DNA of 64,000 nucleotides from Clostridium tertium (GCF_017873245.1 NZ_JAGGJY010000003.1:62001-126000); one strand, 5' to 3'. Shown: positions 26,597 through 36,400, counted from the first letter of the stretch. Notes: generated from the sequence alone by a model not told the origin. Made by a program: numbers and translations.

Positions 26597-27547
26597 ATGG
26601 GCAAAAAAGTTTATGCAATAAAAGAAGGATTTAATTTTACTACTAATGAAAAGGTAGAAAATATAATCGTTAATACATGGGCCGAATGTTTGAAATATGT
26701 AAAGGGTGTTAAAGGGGCAAAATATAAGAGCTTTGAAGATATAAATGAAGCTAAAAAGTTCCTAGAAGAAGGTAGCAAGCTATTAAAAAAGGGAATAGAT
26801 AAATACCCAGAAGATTGTTTGCATATATATGTTGATGGGAGCTATAGCATAAGTACTGAAAAGTATTCTTATGGATTAGTTGCTGTCAGAGATAATATTG
26901 TAGAATATATAGAATCTTCAGCTGCAAAGGATAATACTAAAAGTAATATTAGACAAATTGCAGGAGAGTTGGAAGCGGCAATAAAAGGCGTCGAATATGC
27001 AATAAGAAATAATGATAAGAAAGTGGTTATATTCCACGATTATGAAGGTATTGCACATCATGCTACTGGATTTTGGGAAAGAAGAGAAGAGTCATCTATT
27101 AATTACTATAATAAAATGAATGAATTAATTAAAAGTGGAATAGAAGTTATTTTTGTAAAAGTTGATAGCCATACAGGAGATTTATTTAATGAAATTGCTG
27201 ATGAAAAATGCAAGCAAGAGTTATCAATTGTTTCAGATAGGGTAGTTGATAAATGGCTAGATAAAAATGAATTATATGTAGCTAGTAACAAAATTAAAAA
27301 AGAAATTTTAGAAATTGTTAATGGAAAAGAAGGTAAAATAATAGTTGTAGGAAATAGTGAAGAGGATGTAGCTATAGCACTTGATTCATGTAATAGTGAA
27401 GGTTCTACTAATGAAAATTGTACTAATGGAGAAAATGAAAGTATAAAGATAATAGATCAGTTAAATATATTTATGAAAAAAATATCTTTAGAAAATCAAT
27501 TAGATGTATTAAAATATGCGGAGTATTTATATAATAAACAAAAATAA
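26597..27547 (+). CDS. Ribonuclease H with N-terminal viroplasmin (RNase H1 hybrid-binding) domain
   Basis: Cleaves the RNA strand of RNA-DNA hybrids. Residues 1-50 form the hybrid-binding domain (KVYAIKEG, TWAECLKYVKGVKGAKYKSF). Residues 70-210 are the RNase H domain; the acidic residues are visible in YVDGSY, AGELEAAIKG, FHDYEGI and NEIADEKC. The last 100 residues are an extension with a DKWLDKNELYV segment, a low-complexity Asn/Glu stretch and a helical end, not part of the usual enzyme. Total 316 residues versus about 150-210 for typical RNase HI. Confidence 0.9.
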   Translation: MGKKVYAIKEGFNFTTNEKVENIIVNTWAECLKYVKGVKGAKYKSFEDINEAKKFLEEGSKLLKKGIDKYPEDCLHIYVDGSYSISTEKYSYGLVAVRDNIVEYIESSAAKDNTKSNIRQIAGELEAAIKGVEYAIRNNDKKVVIFHDYEGIAHHATGFWERREESSINYYNKMNELIKSGIEVIFVKVDSHTGDLFNEIADEKCKQELSIVSDRVVDKWLDKNELYVASNKIKKEILEIVNGKEGKIIVVGNSEEDVAIALDSCNSEGSTNENCTNGENESIKIIDQLNIFMKKISLENQLDVLKYAEYLYNKQK

Positions 27548-27635
27548 TATAGATTCCATAATTTTCATAGAGTAAAGATAATAATATTACTAATAATAAA
27601 TATATCTAATCAAAATATTTATAGAGGTGATTATT

Positions 27636-27809
27636 ATGGCAAAGATGATGAGAAGTATGGCAGCTGGTGCAATGCTAGGAATGGCAGTAAGCGCTATGGT
27701 TTTACCACAACTAGATAGAAGAACACAAAAGAATATAAAAAGAGCTAGTAAGAGAGCAATGCATATGGCTGGCGATGCATATGAAACAATAATGGATTAT
27801 ATTAAGTAA
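27636..27809 (+). CDS. Small YtxH-like protein
   Basis: ATG 27636 (AGAGGTG 6 nt upstream) is chosen over the in-frame GTG 27627, giving 57 residues. A short glycine/alanine-rich hydrophobic helix near the N-terminus (MAAGAMLGMAVSAMVLP) is followed by a basic amphipathic part (RRTQKNIKRASKRAMHMAG). This resembles small single-pass YtxH-type general stress proteins. Function is unknown. It has its own strong terminator. Confidence 0.65.
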   Translation: MAKMMRSMAAGAMLGMAVSAMVLPQLDRRTQKNIKRASKRAMHMAGDAYETIMDYIK

Positions 27810-27836
27810 AAGAGTAGTAAATCTACTCTTTTTTTG
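27808..27836 (+). terminator. Terminator after the small YtxH-like gene
   Basis: A 10-bp stem (AAAAGAGTAG / CTACTCTTTT) and nine T in total at the 3' side. Confidence 0.85.
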
Positions 27837-27920
27837 TTGTTATTATTAAAATAGTACTATAATCTATGCAATTTTAATAACAATATTTTGAATTTTTTAT
27901 AGTATTTTAGATATATTTAA

Positions 27921-28080
27921 TGATATAATAAATAAAAAATGAAAAAATATTCTAAATTTGATTATAAAATTTATAATTTGACGAAAAAAATCTAATTCGG
28001 AGAGTAGCTTATAACAATTACTATTTAAATTGGTTAAATTATGATATAATTGAATAAAAAACAAAAAATGAAAAAATATT
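27921..28080 (+). repeat. Two imperfect direct repeats upstream of the XRE-TPR genes
   Basis: The block TGATATAAT ... AATAAAAAA ... TGAAAAAATATT occurs at 27921-27951 and again at 28042-28080. Each copy holds a TATAAT-like -10 element, so these may be tandem promoters or a duplicated promoter segment. The rest of the 270-bp gap is plain AT-rich DNA. Confidence 0.4.
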
Positions 28081-28110
28081 AATTTATAGTAATGAAAAGG
28101 AAGAGTGTTG

Positions 28111-29412
28111 ATGGAAATTCTTGCATTAGGGGAAAAAATAAAGAGGAAAAGAAAAGAATTAGATATGACTCTTAAAGATTTAGCTGGAGATAGGATAACC
28201 CCTGGACAAATAAGCTTAGTAGAATCAGGGAGATCTAATCCCTCTATGGATTTATTAGAATACTTAGCAGGTGCATTACAAACCTCAGTTGAGTATTTAA
28301 TGGAGTCAGAAGAAACTCAGGCTGAAAAAATTAGTATTTATTATGAACAAGTTGCTGAATCCTATATTTTATCAGGAGATTATATAACAGGAGAAAAGTA
28401 CATAGAAAATGCTTTATATTATGTAGAGAAATATAATTTAGAATATAGAAAGGCAAAAATACTATATCTAAGAGCTCAAATATACATGGCTAAGGACGAA
28501 TTAACTTTAGCACAGCAATTTTTCTTATCATCAAACGTAATATTTATTAAGAATAATAATTATGAAGAAATTATAAATACCTTTTTGAATTTGGGTAAAA
28601 TAACATTAATGTTGAAAGCATATCATTCTGCAAATAGTTATTTAAGACAAGCTGAAAAGGTCTACTTAGATAATAGTATTGGAAATGATTCATTACTTGG
28701 AGAGATATACTACTATATGGCGAGATCTTATTTTAAAACTGAAGATATTGGAAAGGCCATAGATTATTCATTTTTGGCAAAAAGTAAATTTGAGCAAGTT
28801 CACAATAGAGAAGAATATGCGAAAACTTTACTATTAATATCTGAAGAATATAATAAAAAGGGAGATTTAACTAATGCCATTAAATATTCTCAAAAAACTT
28901 TAGAAGTATATAAAGAGTTAGATGAATTGAATAATATATCTGAAATAGAGAATAATTTAGGTAAGTTATTTTATGAATTTGAAAATATAGAAGAATCTTT
29001 TAAACATTATGAAATATCTAAAGATATAAGAATGAGAAGAAAAGACTACAAAATAGTTGATACTCTAATAAATATATGCGAGAACTATATTAAGTTAAAG
29101 AATATTTCTAAGTGTGAGGAAGTTCTAGAAGAAATTGCTTCATATATAGAAGAAGATGATATGGAGAAATTAATAGATTTAAATATATTATGGTATCGAA
29201 TTTATACAATAAAGGAAATGACTAAAGAAGCGGAATATATTTTATTAGATACCTATAAGTTATCTAGGTCGAGCAACTTAAAGAAGAAATCAGCTCAATT
29301 AGCAATTATGATAGGAAAATTTTATATAGATAATAAAAGAGATTTTGAAGCAGCTAAATATTTAGATGAAGGAGTTAATATTTTTAAGGAAATAGGAATA
29401 CTTAAAAATTAA
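28111..29412 (+). CDS. XRE-family regulator with tetratricopeptide repeats (1 of 2)
   Basis: A 433-residue cytosolic regulator. Residues 1-65 form an XRE HTH (LGEKIKRKRKELDMTLKDLA, GQISLVESGRSNPSMDLLEYLA). From about residue 75 to the end are helical TPR-like repeats (SYILSGDYITGEKYIENAL, NTFLNLGKITLMLKAYHSAN, EIENNLGKLFYEFENIEESFKHYE). This is the build of RRNPP-type peptide-sensing regulators. ATG 28111 with AAAAGGAAGAG upstream is preferred to GTG 28105. A paralogue follows 17 bp later. No obvious pheromone precursor gene is next to either, so the ligand, if any, is unknown. Confidence 0.87.
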   Translation: MEILALGEKIKRKRKELDMTLKDLAGDRITPGQISLVESGRSNPSMDLLEYLAGALQTSVEYLMESEETQAEKISIYYEQVAESYILSGDYITGEKYIENALYYVEKYNLEYRKAKILYLRAQIYMAKDELTLAQQFFLSSNVIFIKNNNYEEIINTFLNLGKITLMLKAYHSANSYLRQAEKVYLDNSIGNDSLLGEIYYYMARSYFKTEDIGKAIDYSFLAKSKFEQVHNREEYAKTLLLISEEYNKKGDLTNAIKYSQKTLEVYKELDELNNISEIENNLGKLFYEFENIEESFKHYEISKDIRMRRKDYKIVDTLINICENYIKLKNISKCEEVLEEIASYIEEDDMEKLIDLNILWYRIYTIKEMTKEAEYILLDTYKLSRSSNLKKKSAQLAIMIGKFYIDNKRDFEAAKYLDEGVNIFKEIGILKN

Positions 29413-29429
29413 CTCAAGCGGGGGTTTAA

Positions 29430-30689
29430 ATGGAAATATTATCAACTGGAGAAAAAATTAAAAGAGCAAGGGTATATCAAGGGATAACTTTAAAAGAATT
29501 ATGTGGGGATAAAGTATCCATATCAAAAATGAGCTGCATTGAGAATGGAAAAATAAAGGCAGATAAAGATATTCTAGAGTATATATCTAATAAGCTTAAA
29601 ATTGATTATGACTATTTAGTTAGAGATGTAGAAGAACAAATAGTTAGTAATCTTGAATTAATTAGAAATAATTCAATACCAGAAGATGAAATAGATGATG
29701 TAATAAACCATAACTTAAATTATGCTTTAGAATATTCCTATGATGATTTAGCTTTCGAACTTATGCATATACTGTTTAATTTTTATGTAGAGAGGAATAA
29801 GGTTGAAAATATACAAATCATAATATCTCAATATTATGATTTATATCAAAAAAATAATACTCGTGAGAATACAATAACTTACTACATAGATATGGCTACT
29901 TTTTTTTATAGTATTAAAGAGTACAATGAAGCAGTAAATTATTATAGTAGAGCAAGAGATCTGATAAAAGATTCTGAGAAGTTCGATAAAGAGAAATATT
30001 CATATATTTGCTATAAAGAAGGAAAATCTTATGAGAAATTAGGATTATTAGAAGAAACATATAGTTCTATAAAAGAGGCAATAGAGTACATAAATTATAT
30101 AGATAATGATATGGAAAAGGGTGACATATATCATTGCTTTGCTTCTGTATGTATTAGATTAAAGAAAAATGATTCAGATAAATATATAAAATTAGCTTAT
30201 AAATATCAAAAGAAAAATGTAATGATTTTGGCTTTATCAAAAGGAAAAAATGGAGAAAGCTATTTTTATGTAAATGAAAGAGAAAAGGCTATTAAGGAAA
30301 TTAAAGAGGGAATAGATTTATTTCCACCTGATAATAAAGTGAAGTATGTTAAGTTTCTAAATAAATGTATAAGAACCCTTTATAATAATGAAGAGTATGA
30401 TACAGCATATGAAATTACTGATACAACATTAAATTTGGCTATTGATACAAATGATATAGTATTAATAGAAGATGCTTATTATTTAAAAGGAATGATACTT
30501 CAAAAGAAGGGATTATATATTCAAGCAGAAATGTATATGAATTTATCTTTGGATTCTTTATTTAAGTTTGCAAATAAAGAAAAAAGGTATGAAAGATATT
30601 TGGACATGGCAGAAATGTATTATAAGTTAGGAGAGGTGAAAGACTCTTTAAAATATTTTACTTTAGCCATGAAAATGGAAAAAGAATAA
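29430..30689 (+). CDS. XRE-family regulator with tetratricopeptide repeats (2 of 2)
   Basis: A 419-residue paralogue of the preceding protein. N-terminal HTH: TGEKIKRARVYQGITLKELC, then ISKMSCIENGKIKADKDILEYI. The remainder is TPR-like (ATFFYSIKEYNEAVNYYSRA, CYKEGKSYEKLGLLEETYSSI, DMAEMYYKLGEVKDSLKYFT). It lies 17 bp after the first copy with RBS AAGCGGGGG, so both are made from one transcript. In family terms it may respond to a small peptide, but none is encoded next to it. The two differ clearly in sequence, so the duplication is old. Confidence 0.87.
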   Translation: MEILSTGEKIKRARVYQGITLKELCGDKVSISKMSCIENGKIKADKDILEYISNKLKIDYDYLVRDVEEQIVSNLELIRNNSIPEDEIDDVINHNLNYALEYSYDDLAFELMHILFNFYVERNKVENIQIIISQYYDLYQKNNTRENTITYYIDMATFFYSIKEYNEAVNYYSRARDLIKDSEKFDKEKYSYICYKEGKSYEKLGLLEETYSSIKEAIEYINYIDNDMEKGDIYHCFASVCIRLKKNDSDKYIKLAYKYQKKNVMILALSKGKNGESYFYVNEREKAIKEIKEGIDLFPPDNKVKYVKFLNKCIRTLYNNEEYDTAYEITDTTLNLAIDTNDIVLIEDAYYLKGMILQKKGLYIQAEMYMNLSLDSLFKFANKEKRYERYLDMAEMYYKLGEVKDSLKYFTLAMKMEKE

Positions 30690-30726
30690 ATAAAAGGTAT
30701 ATTAGTACCTTTTATTTATTCTTTTT
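30685..30726 (+). terminator. Terminator after the XRE-TPR pair
   Basis: A perfect 15-bp stem (AATAAATAAAAGGTA / TACCTTTTATTTATT) followed by CTTTTTT. Confidence 0.85.
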
Positions 30727-31014
30727 TATTTAAATATTAACTTTACTTATTAAAATGAATATAAAATTCAAAAACGATGTTCATTTCATGTATAGTTTAT
30801 TTGGATGGATGTAAAATTGCTGTTAGCATACTTAATATTGAGTATTTTGATAATATACCAGGCATAAAGAATAAGCCTCTCATTAAATAATCAATCCTTT
30901 CTAAACTTTTTAGTTTATTATTATAATATAAATTATAGTTTAATATAAATATAAAAGCATTGACTTAAGTGTGGATATTTAAGTACATTTAGGTTATTAA
31001 AAGTTAAATGAGCA
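30727..31014. other. Gene-free AT-rich gap
   Basis: Between two convergent genes and their terminators I see no open frame with an RBS, no strong hairpin and no RNA motif. Confidence 0.5.
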
Positions 31015-31062
31015 AATTAAAAAAGTACAAAGAAACCTTAAAATTTGGTTTCTTTGTACTTT
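31015..31062 (-). terminator. Terminator of the AraC-GH39 gene
   Basis: A perfect 16-bp stem (AAAGTACAAAGAAACC / GGTTTCTTTGTACTTT), with a T-rich tail when read on the minus strand. Confidence 0.85.
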
Positions 31063-33127
31063 ATTTAATGTTTTTTATTAAAATTAGCTTAGCAGCATAA
31101 CCTCTAAGTTCAGTAATTATATTCAATATTGTATTTTTCTTTGAATATTTAAATTCTATCTTAGGAAAAGATGCTTTGTGTAAAATTTCCTTTTCTTCTT
31201 TATTGAGTCTATCAGGAGAACCCATGGATAACCAATAGTTATAAGAAGAGCCAACTCTTTCACTAATTTCATAAGTAATTATTCTAGATGATTTTTTGAT
31301 ATTTTCAATATTTAAAGAAATTTTTCTTTTATAAATTTTTCTTTTACCACGTTTAGTAAATATATCTTCAAAGTTCTGCATATCATTTAATTCATCATTG
31401 TATGAGTATAATAAAATGCAATATTCATCATCTTTTTTAGTTACGATATAGCCATTTTCCATTGCAACTATCTCATTTCCTAATTTACTAAGAAGGTAGT
31501 ATGCATAATAGGATGGTTTTCTAATTCCCATATCATTAACAAGACCAGGAGCACCTATAAATACTTCATTTGTCAAACTTATCTCTTTTTCTAAAACATC
31601 AAAAGCTCTTAAGAAACTTAGAGAGTTTTTATTAAAAAGAGTATTATGAATTATATATGGAAGCATGTAAGCAGTATCATAAATTTTATTTAAACTTTTA
31701 TCACATATAAAGTCATTTTCAATAACATCTAAATTATATTCTTCATCTAAAAAAGATTTTAATGATTTTTTTATATCTTCAGATATAATTGGCGTAAATT
31801 GAAATTTAAATTCAGATACATCAATATAATCTATCTCTGAAAAATATTCAAAAAAACTAGTTAATACTTGCTTGTATTTATCAAAAGTAAAATTAGTATT
31901 GTCAATTAGTATAAGTGGCTTTAAACTTATATAATCTAAAAATTCTATTACACTTTTAGCTTTATTCCAATTATAAAAGTCAGCTTTAGGGAATACCCCC
32001 ATATCACTATTAAACATATTTTCAAGCCTAACATAATTAAAATGAAGCTCCTCTTGAATTTCTTCAAGAATATCTTTATTATCTTCTAATAATAAATCAA
32101 AGGCATCATCTAAGTTTATAACTTCACTATAATCCTTGTTAAATTCTCCAAGGCTATCATCCATGTTTACATGAATTTTCCATAGTTTATTTTCATAATT
32201 AAATCGTTCATAATCATCTAATTCAGAAGATAAATATTCTAGAGCATCTTCAAGATTTAATATTTCTATGTTTTTAATTGCCTCTAGTTCTTTTTCAGTT
32301 AATTTATTCTTCTTTCTATATTGAAGTGGAGTACAACCATAATAATTTTTAAAGTTTTTATTTAAATATCTTACATGTGAAAATCCAACCTCATCTGATA
32401 TATCCGAGATACTCAAATCACTATCCAATAAAAGTTTAACTGATTCCTCAACTCTAGTTTGATTAACTAAATCAGTGAAACTATAACCAGTTGCATATTT
32501 AATCTCATGAGATAGGTAATGAGGACTTAAAAATTCTTTTTTAGCAATTTCTTGTAAAGTAATATTACTATCATAATTATTGAATATATATTTAGATATT
32601 CTGTGATATCTAGCTAGTTGTTCAGTTTTCTCTTTTAATTCTTCTTTTTCATAAGTTAAGTAATGGAAGTTATTTATAAGATGATATAATAAATCTATTA
32701 AAATTGATTCAATTTCCTTATCATAATCATCAATCTTTTGGACAGCCTCACATAAAAGTTTAGCTAGAAAATTTCTGAGTAAATCATATTCTTCACCTTC
32801 TTGAGCTCCATCATCAGTAGAGTTTGTATAGAAAAATATATTGTTTATATCTTTATAGTATTTTTCAAAAAAGTATGGATCTATATGAAATATTAGCACT
32901 TTATTATCTTCATCACTGTAGATTCTGTGAGACTCATCAACATTTATTATTTCTAATTCCTTTTCAAGGACTTCAAAGGAATCAGTATCTATAGTAACAT
33001 TAATACTTCCACGTAAGACATATAATATTTCAATTGAATTATGCCAATGTATAGGATATTCTCTTATATTTGCATAAGTTATTTTAATTGGAGTATCTGC
33101 AGGGTAACTCACATATTCTCTTCTCAT
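31061..33127 (-). CDS. AraC-family regulator with cupin sensor and C-terminal GH39-like domain
   Basis: A 688-residue regulator. The N-terminal part (about 1-120) is a cupin-type sugar sensor (YPIHWHNSIEILYVLRGSINV, with two His). Residues about 190-290 form the two AraC helix-turn-helices (NITLQEIAKKEFLSPHYLSH; LSISDISDEVGFSHVRYLNK). Residues about 300-670 resemble a GH39 beta-xylosidase barrel (VFPKADFYNWNKAKSVIEFLDY, GIRKPSYYAYYLLSKLGNEI). The region where the GH39 acid/base NEP should lie reads differently, so the barrel is probably a non-catalytic ligand-binding module. This domain order occurs in regulators of xylan or glycan use in Firmicutes. No carbohydrate genes adjoin it, so its targets are elsewhere. 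Confidence 0.85.
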   Translation of the reverse strand: MRREYVSYPADTPIKITYANIREYPIHWHNSIEILYVLRGSINVTIDTDSFEVLEKELEIINVDESHRIYSDEDNKVLIFHIDPYFFEKYYKDINNIFFYTNSTDDGAQEGEEYDLLRNFLAKLLCEAVQKIDDYDKEIESILIDLLYHLINNFHYLTYEKEELKEKTEQLARYHRISKYIFNNYDSNITLQEIAKKEFLSPHYLSHEIKYATGYSFTDLVNQTRVEESVKLLLDSDLSISDISDEVGFSHVRYLNKNFKNYYGCTPLQYRKKNKLTEKELEAIKNIEILNLEDALEYLSSELDDYERFNYENKLWKIHVNMDDSLGEFNKDYSEVINLDDAFDLLLEDNKDILEEIQEELHFNYVRLENMFNSDMGVFPKADFYNWNKAKSVIEFLDYISLKPLILIDNTNFTFDKYKQVLTSFFEYFSEIDYIDVSEFKFQFTPIISEDIKKSLKSFLDEEYNLDVIENDFICDKSLNKIYDTAYMLPYIIHNTLFNKNSLSFLRAFDVLEKEISLTNEVFIGAPGLVNDMGIRKPSYYAYYLLSKLGNEIVAMENGYIVTKKDDEYCILLYSYNDELNDMQNFEDIFTKRGKRKIYKRKISLNIENIKKSSRIITYEISERVGSSYNYWLSMGSPDRLNKEEKEILHKASFPKIEFKYSKKNTILNIITELRGYAAKLILIKNIK

Positions 33128-33218
33128 AAAATCACCTCTTTTCTAATAAAAATAAGTTATAATTTAATTATAGTATATTTACAGATAAATAGAAAATTTT
33201 AAAAAAATAAAAATAAAC

Positions 33219-33248
33219 TTTGACTTTCTTTGACTTTTGTATTATTAT
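33219..33248 (+). promoter_or_regulatory. clpB promoter overlapped by CtsR operator
   Basis: TTTGACT-TTC-TTTGACT at 33219-33235 is, on the opposite strand, AGTCAAA-GAA-AGTCAAA, a tandem heptad with 3-bp spacing like the CtsR operator. The first repeat contains the -35 (TTGACT, 33220-33225); with a 17-bp spacer the -10 TATTAT is at 33243-33248. CtsR bound here would block the promoter until heat shock. Confidence 0.85.
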
Positions 33249-33305
33249 ATGAATATAGGTTATATTAAATATGTTTAAATTAGTAAATATGAGGAGGAGT
33301 GAAGC

Positions 33306-35900
33306 ATGAATATAGATAAAATGACATTAAGAGTACAAGAAGCATTAAATAATGCTAGCTTAGTAGCAGTTAAATATAATCATCAACAAGTAGAATTAAT
33401 ACATCTATTTTCCGCTTTAGTTGAGCAAGAGGATGGATTAATTCCAAATATATTAACTAAAATGGGGATAAGAGTTAAATCATTAGATGAAGATGTGAAT
33501 AAAGTATTAGATAATAAGCCAAAAGTTTTAGGTGAAGGTGCTAACTCCTCTGGGGTTTATGCTACTAGGCAAATTGAAGAAGTCTTAGTTAAGGCTGAAG
33601 ATATAGCTAAAAAATTTGAGGATTCTTATATAAGTGTAGAGCATTTAATGCTTGCATTAATTGAAGTAGATAAAAATGGAGAAGTTAAAAAATTATTAGA
33701 TAAATATAATATAAATAAGAAGAATTTCATGGAAGTCCTAAAAGAAGTAAGAGGAAATCAAAGAGTAGAGACACAAGATCCAGAAGGAACATATGATGCA
33801 TTAGGTAAATATGGAACCAATCTTACAGACCTAGCTAAAAAACATAAGCTTGATCCTGTTATAGGAAGAGATGATGAAATTAGAAGAACTATTAGAATAC
33901 TTTCAAGAAGAACAAAAAATAATCCAGTATTAATTGGAGAACCAGGCGTTGGTAAGACTGCAATTGTAGAAGGATTGGCAGAAAGAATAGTTAGAGGGGA
34001 TGTCCCAGAAGGGTTAAAAGATAAAGTGATTTTTTCATTAGATATGGGATCACTTATTGCTGGAGCTAAATATAGAGGTGAATTTGAAGAAAGATTAAAA
34101 GCTGTATTAAAAGAAGTTCAAAGTAGCGAAGGTAGAATAATCCTATTTATAGATGAAATTCATACTATAGTTGGTGCAGGAAAAACTGATGGAGCTATGG
34201 ATGCAGGTAATTTAATAAAGCCACTACTAGCAAGAGGAGAGCTTCATTGTATAGGCGCTACAACTTTTGATGAATATAGACAATATATAGAAAAGGATAA
34301 AGCACTGGAAAGAAGATTCCAACCTGTAGTTGTAGAAGAACCTACAGTAGAAGATGCTATATCTATACTAAGAGGGTTAAAAGAAAGATTTGAAATTCAT
34401 CATGGTGTAAGAATACATGATACTGCTTTAATAGCAGCAGCAAAACTATCTCATAGATATATTCAAGATAGATATTTACCAGATAAAGCTATAGATTTAA
34501 TCGATGAAGCTGGTGCTATGATAAGAACAGAGATAGACTCATTACCAACAGAATTAGATAACATAAGAAGAAAGCAATTCCAATTAGAAATTGAAAAAGA
34601 GGCTTTAACTAAGGAAAGTGATGAAAGCTCTAAGAAAAAGCTAGTAGCATTAGAAAAAGAAATAGCAGAATTAAAAGCTAAAAATGATGAAATGACAGCA
34701 AAATTTGAAAAGGAAAAGGGAGCAATAGTTAAATTAAGAGATTTAAAATCTAAATTAGATGATGCAAGGGGAGATTTAGAGGCTGCTCAAAGAAATTATG
34801 ACTATAACAAGGCAGCAGAAATTCAATATAGTGTAATTCCAGCATTAGAAGAAGAAATTAAACAAAAAGAAGTAGATGTAAAAGAAAACTATGAAGGAGC
34901 TCTTTTAAAAGAAGAAGTAACAGAAGAGGAAGTTTCAAAGATTCTTTCTAAGTGGACTGGAATTCCAGTTACTAATTTATTAGAAGGAGAAAGAGAAAAG
35001 CTTCTAAGATTAGAAAGTGAAATGCAAGGAAGAGTAATTGGCCAAGAAGAGGCTATAACAGCTGTTTCCAATGCGATATTAAGAGCAAGAGCAGGATTGA
35101 AAGATGTAAATAAGCCAATTGGTTCATTTATTTTCTTAGGTCCAACAGGAGTTGGTAAAACAGAACTTGCAAAAACTTTAGCAAGAAATTTATTTGATTC
35201 TGAAGAAAATATAATAAGAATTGATATGTCTGAGTATATGGAAAAGCATTCTGTATCTAGATTAGTTGGAGCGCCTCCAGGATATGTAGGATATGATGAA
35301 GGAGGTCAACTTACTGAAGCAGTAAGAAGGAATCCATATAGTGTAATATTATTTGATGAAATTGAAAAGGCACATGAAGATGTATTTAATATATTCTTAC
35401 AAATCTTAGATGATGGTAGGTTAACAGATAATAAAGGTAAAACTGTTGATTTTAAAAATACAATAATAATTATGACATCAAATATAGGAAGTAGCTATCT
35501 TTTAGAAAATAAAAATGAAGATGTAGTTGACGATAATATAAGAGCTCAGGTTATGAATGAAATGAAGTTAAGATTTAAACCAGAGTTTTTAAATAGAGTA
35601 GATGATATAATTATGTTTAAGCCATTATCAGAAAATGGAATCAAGAAGATAATAGATATATTCTTAAAAGAAGTTTCAAGTAGATTAAAGGATAAAAATA
35701 TTACTTTAGAAGTAACAGATGAAGCAAAGACAATTATGGCAAAAGAAGGTTATGATCCAGTATATGGAGCAAGACCTTTAAAGAGATATATACAAAATAG
35801 TCTAGAAAATAATTTAGCAAGAAAAATTATAAAAGGTGAAATTGGATATGGATCTAATGTAGTTGTTGATGCAAATGGAGAAGAAATAGTAATTAAGTGA
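33306..35900 (+). CDS. clpB: ClpB protein disaggregase (Hsp100)
   Basis: Hexameric chaperone that pulls proteins out of aggregates together with DnaK. It has 864 residues, standard length. Clp N-terminal repeats (1-145) precede AAA-1 with Walker A GEPGVGKT (about 205) and Walker B ILFIDEIH, a long middle coiled-coil domain (about 405-530, as expected for ClpB and not ClpC), then AAA-2 with GPTGVGKT and [11 protein letters not shown]. The C-terminal [11 protein letters not shown] motif is present and no ClpP-binding loop is seen. RBS GAGGAGG. CtsR control is inferred from the upstream operator. Confidence 0.97.
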   Translation: MNIDKMTLRVQEALNNASLVAVKYNHQQVELIHLFSALVEQEDGLIPNILTKMGIRVKSLDEDVNKVLDNKPKVLGEGANSSGVYATRQIEEVLVKAEDIAKKFEDSYISVEHLMLALIEVDKNGEVKKLLDKYNINKKNFMEVLKEVRGNQRVETQDPEGTYDALGKYGTNLTDLAKKHKLDPVIGRDDEIRRTIRILSRRTKNNPVLIGEPGVGKTAIVEGLAERIVRGDVPEGLKDKVIFSLDMGSLIAGAKYRGEFEERLKAVLKEVQSSEGRIILFIDEIHTIVGAGKTDGAMDAGNLIKPLLARGELHCIGATTFDEYRQYIEKDKALERRFQPVVVEEPTVEDAISILRGLKERFEIHHGVRIHDTALIAAAKLSHRYIQDRYLPDKAIDLIDEAGAMIRTEIDSLPTELDNIRRKQFQLEIEKEALTKESDESSKKKLVALEKEIAELKAKNDEMTAKFEKEKGAIVKLRDLKSKLDDARGDLEAAQRNYDYNKAAEIQYSVIPALEEEIKQKEVDVKENYEGALLKEEVTEEEVSKILSKWTGIPVTNLLEGEREKLLRLESEMQGRVIGQEEAITAVSNAILRARAGLKDVNKPIGSFIFLGPTGVGKTELAKTLARNLFDSEENIIRIDMSEYMEKHSVSRLVGAPPGYVGYDEGGQLTEAVRRNPYSVILFDEIEKAHEDVFNIFLQILDDGRLTDNKGKTVDFKNTIIIMTSNIGSSYLLENKNEDVVDDNIRAQVMNEMKLRFKPEFLNRVDDIIMFKPLSENGIKKIIDIFLKEVSSRLKDKNITLEVTDEAKTIMAKEGYDPVYGARPLKRYIQNSLENNLARKIIKGEIGYGSNVVVDANGEEIVIK

Positions 35901-35908
35901 TAATATAA

Positions 35909-36086
35909 AGGCTAAGATAAATAGATATGTTCCTGTAGGATAATGGAAAAACTACTATGATAAGAGTTTTAGTTAACTCCATGTGCTCAGATAATTAAGT
36001 AACTCTGAGTCTTAGTAGTTCTTCCTTCAGCGAGTACTTTTAATTGCTCGCTACATGCTTACTACACATATCTATTTATCTTCGCC
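35909..36086 (+). ncRNA. Structured RNA, candidate 6S RNA
   Basis: A 178-nt gene-free segment closed by a 21-position stem with one mismatch (35909-35929 with 36066-36086). Inside, a second stem pairs GGAAAAACTACTA (35944 region) with TAGTAGTTCTTCC, a hairpin AGCGAG/CTCGCT lies on the 3' side, and smaller hairpins lie at the tip. A long rod, a central open region with a 3'-side hairpin, and this length all fit 6S RNA, which mimics an open promoter and traps RNA polymerase. An extended -10 (TGATAATAT, 35897-35905) sits just upstream. The structure is clear; the 6S identity is inferred. Confidence 0.5.
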
Positions 36087-36120
36087 AACTTATATTTCTT
36101 ATTTATAATAATGATGAAAA

Positions 36121-36172
36121 AATTTTTTAGTGAAAGAGTGAAAATTCACTTTGAACTATTCACTAAAAAATT
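36121..36172. other. Inverted repeat between structured RNA and tRNA genes
   Basis: AATTTTTTAGTGA pairs with TCACTAAAAAATT (13 bp) and a smaller hairpin GTGAAAATTCAC nests inside. It may act as a terminator for the upstream RNA. Confidence 0.45.
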
Positions 36173-36193
36173 GCAAAGTAATTAAAAAAGTTG

Positions 36194-36223
36194 TTGACAA
36201 AATCCGACCTTTTGCGTTATTAT
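36194..36223 (+). promoter_or_regulatory. Promoter of the tRNA cluster
   Basis: TTGACA (36194-36199), 18-bp spacer, TATTAT (36218-36223), about 20 bp upstream of the first tRNA. Confidence 0.75.
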
Positions 36224-36241
36224 ATACAACGTAGCAAATAC

Positions 36242-36318
<77 letters not shown>

Positions 36319-36324
36319 AGCTTT

Positions 36325-36400
36325 GGTTTACTAGCTCAATCGGTAGAGCACTTGACTTTTAATCAAGGTGTACCGGGTTCGATTCCCGGGTAAGCCACCA
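36325..36400 (+). tRNA. tRNA-Lys (anticodon TTT)
   Basis: Acceptor GGTTTAC pairs with GTAAGCC (one G-U). The anticodon arm CTTGA-CTTTTAA-TCAAG gives UUU. T-loop TTCGATT. CCA is encoded. It lies 6 nt after tRNA-Arg, so both come from one transcript. Confidence 0.95.

Noticed and set aside
35909-36086. tmRNA, SRP RNA or RNase P RNA
   Set aside because: No tRNA-like ends, no SRP GGAA/GCAGUAAGG signature and no RNase P core elements are seen; 6S fits better.
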